From Pseudobacter sp. (GTDB lineage: Bacteria > Bacteroidota > Bacteroidia > Chitinophagales > Chitinophagaceae): DNA of 64,000 nt. The DNA is taken from the NCBI GenBank assembly GCA_017849455.1, contig JAFIGX010000025.1:1-64000 (forward strand), written 5' to 3'. The notes beneath the pieces are model-generated. The model worked only from the letters and a program-made list of their open reading frames with translations. It was not told where the DNA came from and made no database searches. Shown here piece by piece: positions 8,154 through 16,577 of this stretch. The first letter of the stretch is position 1. Each line of letters opens with the position of its first letter. Position numbers and translations under genes: made by a program.

Positions 8154-9281
8154 ATGCCGGAAAAGCAAGAGGACCAGCACGTATTGCAAGGGTACACCGA
8201 AGAAACCACCAGGTTGATCATGCATTCAGCCCTGGATGCTATTATTTGTATCGATCTCACCGGCGCCATCACTGTCTGGAATCCGCAGGCAGAAAAAATG
8301 TTCGGATGGACATTTGAAGAAGTCAAAGGTAAACACCTTACAGAAACCATTATACCCGCACCTTTCCGCACTATGCACGAGAAAGGCATGCAGCGCTACC
8401 TGGCAACAGGTGAGGGCCCTGTGCTCAACCGGGTTATAGAGATCACAGCGCTTAACCGGCAGGGTAAGGAGTTCCCGGTCGAGCTTACAGTGATCCCCAT
8501 CAAACAGGATGGCATTCTTTTCTTCTGCGCTTTCCTGCGTGATATCACAGTACGGAAAAAAGCTGAAGAACAGCAAAAGCGCCATGCCAGGGAGCTCGAA
8601 TTGAAAAACAAGGAACTGGAACAATTTGCGTATATGGCTTCCCACGACCTGCAGGAACCTTTGCGCACAACTGCCAGCTTCGTTGAATTGCTGCGGCAGC
8701 AATACGAAGGCAGGCTCGATGAACATGCCGACAAGTACATCAGGTTCATCGTGGATGCCACGGACCGGATGCGTACCCTGATCGATGACCTGCTGAACTA
8801 TTCACGCATCGGAAGGAACACCAGCCTGATGCCGGTCGACTGCAACCTGCTCCTGCAGGAAGTGCTGGCCGATCTAAGGAACGCGATAGAAGAAAAGAAG
8901 GCTGGCATCCGCTCGTCGGTCCTTCCCGTATTGAATGGGTATCCATCGGAACTGAAATCCCTGTTCCAGAACCTGATCAGCAACTCCATCAAGTTCCACC
9001 GGAAAGACCAGGTACCTGTGGTGGAGATCAATGCAATGAAGGAGGCGGATGATTGGCTCTTTGCATTTACCGACAATGGGATCGGGATAGAAGAACATCA
9101 GCAGGAAAAGGTTTTTGTATTGTTCCAGCGTCTGCACAGCAGAAGCCAGTATGAAGGAAGTGGGATCGGGTTGGCGCATTGCCGGAAGATCGTGGAACTG
9201 CATGGAGGAAAGATCTGGGTGGAATCGGATATGGCAAAAGGGTCCACTTTTTACTTTACGATACATGATCCTTATACATGA
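8154..9281 (+). CDS. PAS-domain sensor histidine kinase
   Basis: A 375-residue soluble kinase with no membrane segment. An N-terminal PAS domain (about 18-135, with NPQAEKMFGW and EFPVELTVIP) precedes a short coiled linker, the phosphoacceptor helix with SHDLQEPLR (His164) and a C-terminal ATPase domain with N, G1 (DNGIGI) and G2 (GSGIGLAHCR) boxes. The SHDLQEPLR form is typical of phytochrome-like and bacteriophytochrome-type kinases. No bilin-binding GAF domain is present, so the signal would act through PAS. The single-domain receiver gene 25 bp downstream is its likely partner. Confidence 0.9.
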   Translation: MPEKQEDQHVLQGYTEETTRLIMHSALDAIICIDLTGAITVWNPQAEKMFGWTFEEVKGKHLTETIIPAPFRTMHEKGMQRYLATGEGPVLNRVIEITALNRQGKEFPVELTVIPIKQDGILFFCAFLRDITVRKKAEEQQKRHARELELKNKELEQFAYMASHDLQEPLRTTASFVELLRQQYEGRLDEHADKYIRFIVDATDRMRTLIDDLLNYSRIGRNTSLMPVDCNLLLQEVLADLRNAIEEKKAGIRSSVLPVLNGYPSELKSLFQNLISNSIKFHRKDQVPVVEINAMKEADDWLFAFTDNGIGIEEHQQEKVFVLFQRLHSRSQYEGSGIGLAHCRKIVELHGGKIWVESDMAKGSTFYFTIHDPYT

Positions 9282-9306
9282 GAAAATCGAAACAAATCAT
9301 TAAAAG

Positions 9307-9744
9307 ATGAAAAGGAAGCTCAACTGCATACTGCTCATCGATGATGACGACCCCACCAATTACCTCAATCAACTGGTGGTGGAACAGGCCAATTGTGCCG
9401 AGCATATCCAGGTGGTACAAAGCGGCCAGGAAGCGCTCGACTATCTTACCAGGAGCGGTCATTTCTCTTTGGCAGGCCAGCACCATCCCAGTCCCGACCT
9501 GATCTTTCTCGATATCAACATGCCGGGCATGGATGGATGGGAATTCCTGGAAAAATACAAGGAACTGCAAGAGGACCGCAAAGCAAATACCGTTATGGTG
9601 ATGCTCACCACTTCCCTCAACCCCGATGATGAAATTCGTGCGAAAGCGATCCCCGAGATAGCAGGGTTCGAGAACAAACCACTGAACAACCTCATGATCG
9701 AAAATATCCTGCGCAGGTCCTTCCCGGCCAACTTCGGGAATTGA
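9307..9744 (+). CDS. Single-domain response regulator (Rcp1-like)
   Basis: A 145-residue receiver without output domain. Acidic DDDD near the start, phosphoacceptor Asp69 in FLDINMPGMDG, a TTS switch region and Lys in the ENKPL motif are all present. It follows the PAS kinase by 25 bp and resembles the receivers paired with phytochrome-type kinases. It would act by protein contact or as part of a phosphorelay, not by binding DNA. Confidence 0.9.
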   Translation: MKRKLNCILLIDDDDPTNYLNQLVVEQANCAEHIQVVQSGQEALDYLTRSGHFSLAGQHHPSPDLIFLDINMPGMDGWEFLEKYKELQEDRKANTVMVMLTTSLNPDDEIRAKAIPEIAGFENKPLNNLMIENILRRSFPANFGN

Positions 9745-9748
9745 TGGA

Positions 9749-9776
9749 TTTAATTCCATTTTAATCCGATCTTTAT
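9749..9776 (+). promoter_or_regulatory. TTTAAT direct repeats ahead of the OmpR-type regulator
   Basis: TTTAAT at 9749 and 9760 are 11 bp apart, and a weaker CTTTAT sits at 9771. The same word with the same period precedes two genes downstream, which suggests autoregulation by the regulator encoded at 9841. No clear -7 box follows here. Confidence 0.5.
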
Positions 9777-9840
9777 ATTGCTTGTGGTTATGAGTGGTTT
9801 ATTTCAGAATTTTGCGGCATCAAGCAGTCAAGTCAATACT

Positions 9841-10530
9841 ATGGATGAAGTAAAAATCTTACTCGTAGAGGATGAGAAGAAAATCGCAGAGGCCCTGAAG
9901 AAAGGCCTGATGGAGCAGCAATACCATGTGGAAGTAGCTTACGATGGTCTCATCGGAAAAAAAGTGATCGAGACCTATAAGTTCGACCTCGTGATACTGG
10001 ACATCAACCTGCCGGGCATGAATGGGTATGAACTGTGCAAAGAGATCCGCAAACGCGATGAGCGCATACCGGTAGTGATGCTCACAGCCCTGAATGCTAC
10101 GGACGATAAGATCGAAGGGTTCGACGCCGGCGCCGACGATTATATCGTAAAACCTTTCGATTTCAAGGAATTGCTGGTCCGCATCCGCGCCCTGCTCAAG
10201 CGGATCTACCAGAATGTTCCCTCCGGCAATATGCTGAAAGTGGCCGACCTCGTGATGAACCTCGACAGCAAGGAAGTGACCCGTGCAGAGAAGACCATTT
10301 CCCTCACCGCCAAAGAATTTCAATTGCTCGAATACCTGGTCCGCAATAAGAACAGGGTGGTCTCACGCGCCGACATCGCACTCAATGTATGGGATATCGA
10401 TTTCGATACCAAAACGAATGTGATCGACGTATATGTCAACTTCCTGCGTAAAAAACTCGATAAGGATTTCGATTCCAAACTCATCCACACACAGGTAGGA
10501 ATGGGCTATATCCTGAAAGAAACCACTTAG
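9841..10530 (+). CDS. OmpR/PhoB-family response regulator
   Basis: A 229-residue regulator. The receiver (about 1-120) has EDE acidic residues, Asp54 in VILDINLPGMNG, a TALNA switch and the KPF lysine. The winged-helix output domain (about 130-225) has the FQLLEYLVRNKNRVVSRADI and TNVIDVYVNFLRKKLD signatures. I chose the ATG at 9841 because MDEVKILLVEDE is the normal start; a TTG 63 bp upstream adds residues the family lacks. It overlaps the next kinase gene by one base. Family members often bind direct repeats at 11-bp spacing, which are seen upstream of this gene, of 11992 and of 12296. Confidence 0.92.
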   Translation: MDEVKILLVEDEKKIAEALKKGLMEQQYHVEVAYDGLIGKKVIETYKFDLVILDINLPGMNGYELCKEIRKRDERIPVVMLTALNATDDKIEGFDAGADDYIVKPFDFKELLVRIRALLKRIYQNVPSGNMLKVADLVMNLDSKEVTRAEKTISLTAKEFQLLEYLVRNKNRVVSRADIALNVWDIDFDTKTNVIDVYVNFLRKKLDKDFDSKLIHTQVGMGYILKETT

Positions 10531-11918
10531 TGAAGATCAAATATAAAATAACGGTCCTCTTCGCCCTGCTGGTTACGGTCATCATGCTCCTGCTGAGCAT
10601 CTCCGTTTATTATTTTACTTCCCTCGACAGGTCGGAGGCTTTCAAAAGACGACTGAAAGGACGCGCCAATAACAATGCGCAGATCTATTCGCTGTTCGGC
10701 GATAGCAGCAGGTCGGTATTGACCCGCATCGATTCAGGGTCCGTGAATACGCTTCCGCGCAAAAGCGTGCTTATCTTCGATTACCTGGGCCATATCACCT
10801 ATGAGTTCAATGCAAAAGGAGAAACACCTCCCCAGGTACCGCCGGAGGTCCTGGAAAGATCGAGGCTGGAAGAAGAAGTCTATTTCAAAACCGGCGACCG
10901 CGAAGCACTGGCATTCCATCATACGGATACCAATAGCCGAATAGTGATCGTGGTAGCTGCCGCGGATGACGACGGATGGGTACGATTGGCACAGCTACGC
11001 CGGATCCTGCTCCTGAGCCTGCTCATCGGGATCGCCATTGCGCTCATCGGCGGCTATGTTTTTTCCATGCAGCTCGTAAAACCTATTGCACAGATCATTC
11101 ATGAGGTCAATGATATCTCCTCCCAGAACCTTTCGCACAGGATAGAAGCAGGGAACGGGCATGATGAGCTGCATCAACTGGCCAATACCTTCAATGAACT
11201 GCTCAACCGTCTGCAGGAATCGTTCAATATTCAAAGACGTTTCGTTTCCAATGCATCCCACGAGCTGTCGACCCCCCTCACTTCCATTTCGAGCCAACTG
11301 GAGGTGACCCTGCATAAAGACAGGACCATCGATGAATACCGACAGGTGATGCAATCGATCCGGGAAGATGTGCAGCAGATGCAGCAGCTTACCAAAAGCC
11401 TGCTGGAGATCGCCAAGACAGGATCGCACGGCACCATCGAGCTGAAGGATGTCCGGATCGATGAAGTATTGTTTAAGGTCATGGGCGATGTGAGGAAGAT
11501 CAGCCCCGAATACAAGGTGGAACTGCATTTTGGCGATTTCCCGGAAGATGAAAAAGAGTTCCTGATCTTTGGCAATGCCGACCTGCTGTACAGCTCGATC
11601 AAGAATTTCGTGGAGAACGGCTGCAAATATTCTCCCGATCATATTTCCTGGGTCGACCTTAGTTTCCTCAACGGGCAGATCATCATCCGCGTAAAGAACC
11701 AGGGCGATGCGATCGCCGAGGAAGAGATCGAACATATCTTCCAGCCATTCTACCGGACCCATTCGGCGGCCACCAAGAGCAAAGGGTTTGGACTGGGACT
11801 GGCACTCGCCAAAAGGATCATTGGTCTGCACAAGGGAGCCATCCAGGTACAGTCGGACCTCGTTACAGGAACGATCTTCACCATCGTGCTGCCTTCGGTA
11901 AAGATCTTCACCCGTTGA
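10530..11918 (+). CDS. Membrane sensor histidine kinase, partner of the OmpR-type regulator
   Basis: A 462-residue kinase. Membrane segment at about 7-27, a periplasmic domain of about 125 residues, a second membrane segment at about 155-178, HAMP linker, His244 in SNASHELSTPL, and an ATPase domain with an N box (NFVENGCKYS) and a G2 box (GFGLGLALAK). The start is GTG, whose first base is the last base of the regulator's TAG stop, so translation is probably coupled. The architecture is that of CusS/ArlS-type kinases, but the stimulus cannot be read from the sequence. Confidence 0.9.
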   Translation: MKIKYKITVLFALLVTVIMLLLSISVYYFTSLDRSEAFKRRLKGRANNNAQIYSLFGDSSRSVLTRIDSGSVNTLPRKSVLIFDYLGHITYEFNAKGETPPQVPPEVLERSRLEEEVYFKTGDREALAFHHTDTNSRIVIVVAAADDDGWVRLAQLRRILLLSLLIGIAIALIGGYVFSMQLVKPIAQIIHEVNDISSQNLSHRIEAGNGHDELHQLANTFNELLNRLQESFNIQRRFVSNASHELSTPLTSISSQLEVTLHKDRTIDEYRQVMQSIREDVQQMQQLTKSLLEIAKTGSHGTIELKDVRIDEVLFKVMGDVRKISPEYKVELHFGDFPEDEKEFLIFGNADLLYSSIKNFVENGCKYSPDHISWVDLSFLNGQIIIRVKNQGDAIAEEEIEHIFQPFYRTHSAATKSKGFGLGLALAKRIIGLHKGAIQVQSDLVTGTIFTIVLPSVKIFTR

Positions 11919-11919
11919 T

Positions 11920-11976
11920 TTAATTCTTTTTTAATCTTTCTTTAATGCACCTTTAACTGAATGAAAGCATATTTGG
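11920..11976 (+). promoter_or_regulatory. Four 11-bp-phased TTTAA[TC] repeats and a -7 box
   Basis: TTTAAT at 11920, 11931 and 11942 and TTTAAC at 11953 have an exact 11-bp period. A degenerate -7 box (CATATTTG, 11969-11976) starts 16 bp after the fourth repeat begins, the same distance as at 12.2 kb. The array sits where a -33 box would be, the form of an activator-dependent promoter for an OmpR/PhoB regulator. Confidence 0.7.
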
Positions 11977-11991
11977 CGTTTATCATCCAAT

Positions 11992-12207
11992 ATGAACAAG
12001 CGGTTGCTATTCCAATGGGTCCCTTTGCTTTGTTTGATAGTACTGATAGTGGCAGGCTTTTATCTGAAACGGAAAAATGATCAGTTGAAGAAGAGGAATA
12101 ACCTGCTCATTCTGCAAAATGACTCCATTATCTCCGTCAATATCCTGCTGGAAAAAAATCTCCTGAAGGTCCGCCAAACCCTTGACAGTCTACAGGGTAA
12201 GCATTGA
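11992..12207 (+). CDS. Small single-span membrane protein with coiled coil
   Basis: A 71-residue protein I do not recognise. One membrane helix (about 9-25, VPLLCLIVLIVAGFYL) is followed by a basic stretch (KRKNDQLKKRNN) and a leucine-rich region likely to form a coiled coil. The topology resembles FtsL/DivIC-type or small regulatory membrane proteins, but nothing shows a shared function. It lies 73 bp after the sensor kinase gene, behind its own 11-bp repeat array, and ahead of the universal stress gene, so it is probably made when the two-component pair is active. Confidence 0.65.
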   Translation: MNKRLLFQWVPLLCLIVLIVAGFYLKRKNDQLKKRNNLLILQNDSIISVNILLEKNLLKVRQTLDSLQGKH

Positions 12208-12215
12208 GGACTAAC

Positions 12216-12272
12216 TTTAATACCTATTTAATTGGGCCTTAACTGGGTTTTAATTGCCGGCCTGTAGCTTTA
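12216..12272 (+). promoter_or_regulatory. Second array of four 11-bp-phased repeats, ahead of the stress protein
   Basis: TTTAAT at 12216 and 12227, CTTAAC at 12238 and TTTAAT at 12249, again exactly 11 bp apart. The -7 box TAGCTTTA starts at 12265, 16 bp after the fourth repeat begins. Matching repeat number, period and offset at two promoters strongly suggests one regulator. Confidence 0.75.
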
Positions 12273-12295
12273 TTCATCGCGGAATTTGGCGTAGC

Positions 12296-13147
12296 ATGAA
12301 GAAATTATTCAATAATATCCTTGTTCCGGTCGACTTCGGCCAACTTTCTGACAGCGCTATCAAAAAGGCATTGATCATTGCCAATCATTTTCAATGTGAT
12401 CTTCACCTGTTGCATGTAGAAAGCAAAGGGATCGTGAAAGCTGATCAGGCCCTGTTACAGACCTTCAGCGAAGGAGAACCTGTCAATTACGCAGAAAAGC
12501 TGGAGGAATTGCGAAATAAATTCGGCCCCCGGCTGGAAGATGGCCTTCACCTGTTCACTGCTTTAAGGAAAGGGAATAAAGAGCAGCACATCGCAGAATA
12601 CGCTTTGCTGCAACAGATCGACCTGGTGATCATCGGGCGCCCTTCCGGGCTCTTCCCCGGCAAGCTCCTGCGCCCTGTCAATATCAACCGGCTCTCGAGA
12701 AAAACAGGATGTCCTGTGCTCAGTGTAAAAGCATCGGCCGATCTGGAAAAGATCCGCAATATCGTGTTGCCGGTAGACGCACATCTGCCCATCCGCAAGA
12801 TCATGTTCGCCAGCTACCTGGCAAAACACTTCAACGCAAAGATCCATTTGGTGGCCCTCACGGAGCCTTATGCCCCTACTGAACGGGAAGAGCTTGTTTA
12901 TCTCTACAAAACGTACCAGTTGTTGCGCGACAATACCAATCTTGTTGTGGAATGTCATCCCATGCCTGGGGAAAATATTGCCGACACCACACTGGAATTT
13001 GCCCGCCAGATAGATGCCGACCTGATCGTAGTGAACCCTGGCAAGGAATTATTGTTATCAGGTTTCATCAACCGACTTTTTGCCAGGTTTATTTTCAATG
13101 AATCCCGGATCCCGGTAATGACCGTGGCGCCGGCAACGCACCCGTAG
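12296..13147 (+). CDS. Tandem universal stress protein (UspA family)
   Basis: A 283-residue cytoplasmic protein with two Usp domains (about 1-142 and 147-280). The first opens with FNNILVPVDFG and has an IIGRPSG segment that resembles the nucleotide-binding loop; the second has IVLPVDAHLPIRK and an LIVVNPGKE segment. Complete G-2x-G-9x-G-S/T ATP loops are not obvious, so ATP binding is uncertain. I chose the ATG at 12296; an upstream in-frame TTG lies inside the regulatory repeats. Control by the nearby two-component pair is inferred from the repeat array. Confidence 0.88.
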   Translation: MKKLFNNILVPVDFGQLSDSAIKKALIIANHFQCDLHLLHVESKGIVKADQALLQTFSEGEPVNYAEKLEELRNKFGPRLEDGLHLFTALRKGNKEQHIAEYALLQQIDLVIIGRPSGLFPGKLLRPVNINRLSRKTGCPVLSVKASADLEKIRNIVLPVDAHLPIRKIMFASYLAKHFNAKIHLVALTEPYAPTEREELVYLYKTYQLLRDNTNLVVECHPMPGENIADTTLEFARQIDADLIVVNPGKELLLSGFINRLFARFIFNESRIPVMTVAPATHP

Positions 13148-13387
13148 TTGAATTTTCCACAGCCCTCAAAAAAACAACTGAAAAATTTCTGCTGATCGAT
13201 AAAAAGGTCGTAACTTTTATGGACTAGCAGAACATTAGTTCCTAAAGTGGATGGAATAAGAAACAAGTCCTGATTGCCTGCCTTTTACTTACTAACCTTG
13301 TTGATTTACTGTTGACCTCTCTCTCACCCCGTAGAAATTCCGGATGGTAGTGTACCGGCATAAATCAATTTCTCTCACCGCTTTAAA

Positions 13388-13393
13388 AAGGAG
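13388..13393 (+). promoter_or_regulatory. Strong Shine-Dalgarno sequence
   Basis: AAGGAG with a 5-base spacer to the ATG at 13399. Most genes in this window lack such a site, as is usual in Bacteroidota, so this one stands out. Confidence 0.6.
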
Positions 13394-13398
13394 CGATC

Positions 13399-13698
13399 AT
13401 GAAATCTCATCAATATCCTTACATCAACAAGCGCAAGAAGACCATTTGCTTTTGCATTCACAACAGTTGTGCAGATCATATCACATTGGCCGGAAGTTTC
13501 AATCACTGGGCGCATGACGAATTGCCATTGAAGCCCGGCAAGGATGGGGTATGGCTGATCGAGATCCCGATGCTGCCGCAGGGCAGGTACCATTATAAAT
13601 TTTTTATCGACGATCGCATGTGGACGGAAGACATCGAGAATCAATTGCGCGAACCCGACGGGGTGGCAGGATGGAACAGCGTGTTGACCATTAACTGA
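13399..13698 (+). CDS. Stand-alone CBM48/AMPK-beta-like glycogen-binding domain protein
   Basis: A 99-residue protein that is nearly all one early-set domain. ITLAGSFNHWA, GVWLIEIPMLPQGRYHYKFFID and the C-terminal GWNSVL are typical of glycogen-binding domains found in AMPK beta subunits and at the start of branching enzymes. The Trp of NHW and the aromatic KF region fit carbohydrate contact. No catalytic domain is attached and no glycogen gene is nearby. No signal peptide is seen, so it should be cytoplasmic. It has an unusual strong ribosome-binding site and follows the stress protein gene by about 250 bp. Role unknown; binding to glycogen or to an enzyme partner is possible. Confidence 0.8.
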   Translation: MKSHQYPYINKRKKTICFCIHNSCADHITLAGSFNHWAHDELPLKPGKDGVWLIEIPMLPQGRYHYKFFIDDRMWTEDIENQLREPDGVAGWNSVLTIN

Positions 13699-13709
13699 GG
13701 GTTATGCCA

Positions 13710-14402
13710 TTAGGCATTGTTGTATATTTTGTAAACCGCTTCTCTCAACGGCTCGCCTTTCTCCGAGCAGATGAATTCGAGCAGGTCGGCGATCTGCTCT
13801 GCCTTTACCCATTTACTCGTATCTGCATCCGGCATGTCCCTGCGGTTGGTGGGAGTGTCGATAATGCTCGGTGCGATCACAGAGCTTACAACATTCTTTC
13901 CTTTGGCCGTTTCATTCAGTAAAGCCGATAATTCAAACAGCAAAGCCTTGCTCAATGCATAGGCAACCACTCCTTTTCCTGCCGCTTTTTCCAGGGCAGG
14001 TTTCGACCCCACGAACACGATACGGCCATACCCCTGCTGCATCATGTGTGTGAACAATGGTCTGGCCGTGAAATAGGCCGTCTCGAAATTCAGTGAATAC
14101 ATTTTCTGCAATGCCTGTCCGTCGGTCGATTCGATATTGCCCATGGCAAATCCCCCCGCCAGCAATAATGCCCCGTGAATTTGCCGATGCTTCGAGATCA
14201 TGGTGGCAATGAAAGCACCTGTTTCCTCTTCATCCACCAGGTTCACGGCATGGTGCTCGAAATGCGGGTTACCGCGGGTAAAATCAGGTTGATGGTCCGT
14301 ATGAGCTACCGAGATCACGGTATGGCCGGCATCGAGGAATTTTTTTACCACGGCAGTACCGAGACCGCCGTTGGCGCCTGTAATGAGGATGGTCTTAGGC
14401 AT
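13710..14402 (-). CDS. Short-chain dehydrogenase/reductase
   Basis: A 230-residue classical SDR. The NAD(P) motif TGANGGLG is at about residues 8-15, a GG-F replaces the usual NNAG region (LLAGGFA), and the catalytic YALSK pair is present with a Ser upstream. I chose the ATG at 14402 because MPKTILITG is a normal SDR start and a -7 box lies just upstream; an in-frame GTG at 14456 would lie within a terminator stem. The gene converges with the glycogen-binding gene. Substrate unknown. Confidence 0.88.
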   Translation of the reverse strand: MPKTILITGANGGLGTAVVKKFLDAGHTVISVAHTDHQPDFTRGNPHFEHHAVNLVDEEETGAFIATMISKHRQIHGALLLAGGFAMGNIESTDGQALQKMYSLNFETAYFTARPLFTHMMQQGYGRIVFVGSKPALEKAAGKGVVAYALSKALLFELSALLNETAKGKNVVSSVIAPSIIDTPTNRRDMPDADTSKWVKAEQIADLLEFICSEKGEPLREAVYKIYNNA

Positions 14403-14419
14403 GGTATTCAATTGAACCA

Positions 14420-14427
14420 CAAATGTA
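14420..14427 (-). promoter_or_regulatory. -7 box of the SDR gene
   Basis: Minus-strand TACATTTG matches TAnnTTTG. It predicts a leader of about 10 nt before the ATG at 14402 and supports that start. Confidence 0.6.
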
Positions 14428-14438
14428 CGGTCTAAGGA

Positions 14439-14475
14439 ATAAAAAAGGACCGACACGTAGAAACGTCCGGTCCTT
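14439..14475 (-). terminator. Terminator of the GNAT gene
   Basis: AAGGACCG (14445-14452) pairs with CGGTCCTT (14468-14475), with an ACGT pairing inside. On the minus strand a U run follows. It separates the decarboxylase-GNAT unit from the SDR gene. Confidence 0.75.
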
Positions 14476-14568
14476 CCAACATGAGATAAACATGTGGATC
14501 CTTTTTAAAACACAGTGTTCAATTCGCGGAGGTGGTACTTTGTTCCCCCGGGAATCGTACCCGGCGCC

Positions 14569-15075
14569 TCAGATAAACATTTTGTAGGGGTGATGTTTGA
14601 GCGATACATCATTCAATGAAACTTCCATTTTAATATCGGAACGCACATAGCCCGTAGAGGCTTCCATCTCTATTTCCCTGAATCCCAGCTTCCGGTATAA
14701 TGACAGGGCCGGCTTGAGACGGGTATTGGAATATAATATCACCCTTTCACCGCCAAGCTCTCTTGCTTTCTCCAGCGCTGCGTAACCCAACAATTCCCCG
14801 ATCCCCTTTCCCTGGAAGTTTTCATGCACTGCCATCTTGATGAGTTCGTATGTAACGGCATCTACTTTACGCAGGCCTGCCGTTCCGATGGCTACTGAAT
14901 CACTCACTGCAAAAAGTATTGCACCGCCTTTGTTGATGATATTCTCTTCAGGCTTAAGTAGCACATATTCATCAGCAGGTTCTACCCTGAAATATTTTTC
15001 GATCCAGGCCCTGTTCAATTGTTCAAAATCCTGCTGATATTTTTTGTCGTACTCTACTACAACTATACCTTCCAT
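14569..15075 (-). CDS. GNAT-family N-acetyltransferase
   Basis: A 168-residue GNAT protein. The acetyl-CoA loop reads QGKGIG (about residue 90), preceded by the LIKMAVHENF beta-strand and followed by a helix with EKARELGGE; NTRLKPALSLYRKLGF is the usual C-terminal substrate-side motif. It starts 30 bp after the stop codon of the PLP decarboxylase, so the two are likely one transcript. That would fit acetylation of the amine the decarboxylase makes, but this is inference; the protein also resembles general GNATs with no set substrate. Confidence 0.85.
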   Translation of the reverse strand: MEGIVVVEYDKKYQQDFEQLNRAWIEKYFRVEPADEYVLLKPEENIINKGGAILFAVSDSVAIGTAGLRKVDAVTYELIKMAVHENFQGKGIGELLGYAALEKARELGGERVILYSNTRLKPALSLYRKLGFREIEMEASTGYVRSDIKMEVSLNDVSLKHHPYKMFI

Positions 15076-15104
15076 ATAGTTTATCGTTTTTGATATTCTT
15101 TATT

Positions 15105-16577
15105 TTACAATATTTCTCCTGCCACTTCCCTGCCAATGCGAACAGTTTCGGCGGTCAGCACATCGAAATCTTCCAGTCTGCTTCGATGATTGGTATTGGC
15201 CACACGGATCACATATTTGCCATGCAGGAGCGTATAGGAAGGCGCTGCGATGCCTTCTTCCTGCAAACGCATCAGCACTTCTTTATTGATCCTGTTCAGT
15301 GTTTCATCATCGAAATTACCGGGATTGAAACGGAAGCAAACGATATTCAGCGGCACATCCGCCATGAGCTCCAGTTCAGGATCGAGTTCTACCAGTCCGG
15401 CCAGGTATTGCGTCTGGCGCAGGTTCTGGCGTACCATCTGCCGGTATTTCTGTATCCCATGTTCTTTCAGCGACATCCAAACTTTCAATGCCTTGAAGCC
15501 TCTCGATAATTCCATACCGTAATTGTTGAACGGATCCGGTCCACCGGAAAGTCCACGTTCATGGCCCAGGAGATAATTCACCGATGTGGCGAATGCTTCC
15601 CGATGAATGGAGGCATCCCTGATCAGTACGCAGGCCACTTCATAATTTACATATAACCATTTGTGAAAATCGAACCCCAGGCTATCGGCCAGTTCGATGC
15701 CTTTCAACCGGTCATTGAATTCCGGAAGGATCCTGGGGATGGCCCCAAATGCCCCGTCGACATGGAACCAGCATTTTTCCTTTTTGGCAATGGCTGCCAG
15801 TGATTCCAGCGGATCGATGGCGCCGGTATTGACAGTGCCTGCATTACCGATGATACAGAATGGAAGATGGCCTGCGGCCCTGTCTTCGTCGATCATACGT
15901 TGCAGTTCGTCTATATCGATACGGTAGTCGTCGTTCACAGGCACTTTTCGGAAATTTTCACTGCCAAGCCCGATCACTTCCACCCCTTTCACCACGCAGT
16001 TATGTGTTTCAGCCGAACCATACACGATCATCTGTGCAGGTACTGCTCTCAATCCCTTTTGCCTGACGGACTGATGGAAATGATTCCTTGCCACGATCAA
16101 CGCCGTGATATTCGCAAGTGAGCAACCACCTACCAGCAGGCCGCCGGCAGTGGATGGAAATCCCATCATTTCCTTCGACCATTCGATCACCTGCTTCTCT
16201 ACCTGCATGGGAATATGGTCACCGATGCTCACATTGGCATTCATGCCTGAGGCCAGCATATCGGCCAGCATCCCGAATGGAGTGCCGCCGCCCTGTACCC
16301 AGGCCCAGAAGCGGGGATGGATATTGTTGGTATTGTAGGGTAATACCTGTGTGAAAAAATCCTCATACACTTCGGATGGCTCCTGCGGTAATTGAGGGAG
16401 GGGCGCCTGCAGGCTGCTGACGGCATAAGCCGATGGTTTTTTCCAGGCCGGACGCCCACGCACCGATTGCAGGTAGGCGAACATATCATCGAGCATGCGA
16501 TGGCCCAGTTCTTTCATCGCTTCCCAATTGCCAGGGTCGAGTGTCGATTCTTCGAGTATAATGGCTTCCTTGTTCAT
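15105..16577 (-). CDS. PLP-dependent group II amino acid decarboxylase
   Basis: A 490-residue enzyme of the aromatic-L-amino-acid/glutamate decarboxylase group. The PLP lysine is Lys306 in FDFHKWLYVN. Other hallmarks are NIHPRFWAWVQGG near the N-terminus, the GGCSLANITAL loop, HVDGAFGAI with the PLP-contacting Asp, and a normal C-terminal domain. The product would be an amine and CO2. The substrate cannot be decided: close relatives act on tryptophan, DOPA, tyrosine or acidic residues. It is the first gene of a two-gene unit with a GNAT acetyltransferase. Confidence 0.88.
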   Translation of the reverse strand: MNKEAIILEESTLDPGNWEAMKELGHRMLDDMFAYLQSVRGRPAWKKPSAYAVSSLQAPLPQLPQEPSEVYEDFFTQVLPYNTNNIHPRFWAWVQGGGTPFGMLADMLASGMNANVSIGDHIPMQVEKQVIEWSKEMMGFPSTAGGLLVGGCSLANITALIVARNHFHQSVRQKGLRAVPAQMIVYGSAETHNCVVKGVEVIGLGSENFRKVPVNDDYRIDIDELQRMIDEDRAAGHLPFCIIGNAGTVNTGAIDPLESLAAIAKKEKCWFHVDGAFGAIPRILPEFNDRLKGIELADSLGFDFHKWLYVNYEVACVLIRDASIHREAFATSVNYLLGHERGLSGGPDPFNNYGMELSRGFKALKVWMSLKEHGIQKYRQMVRQNLRQTQYLAGLVELDPELELMADVPLNIVCFRFNPGNFDDETLNRINKEVLMRLQEEGIAAPSYTLLHGKYVIRVANTNHRSRLEDFDVLTAETVRIGREVAGEIL

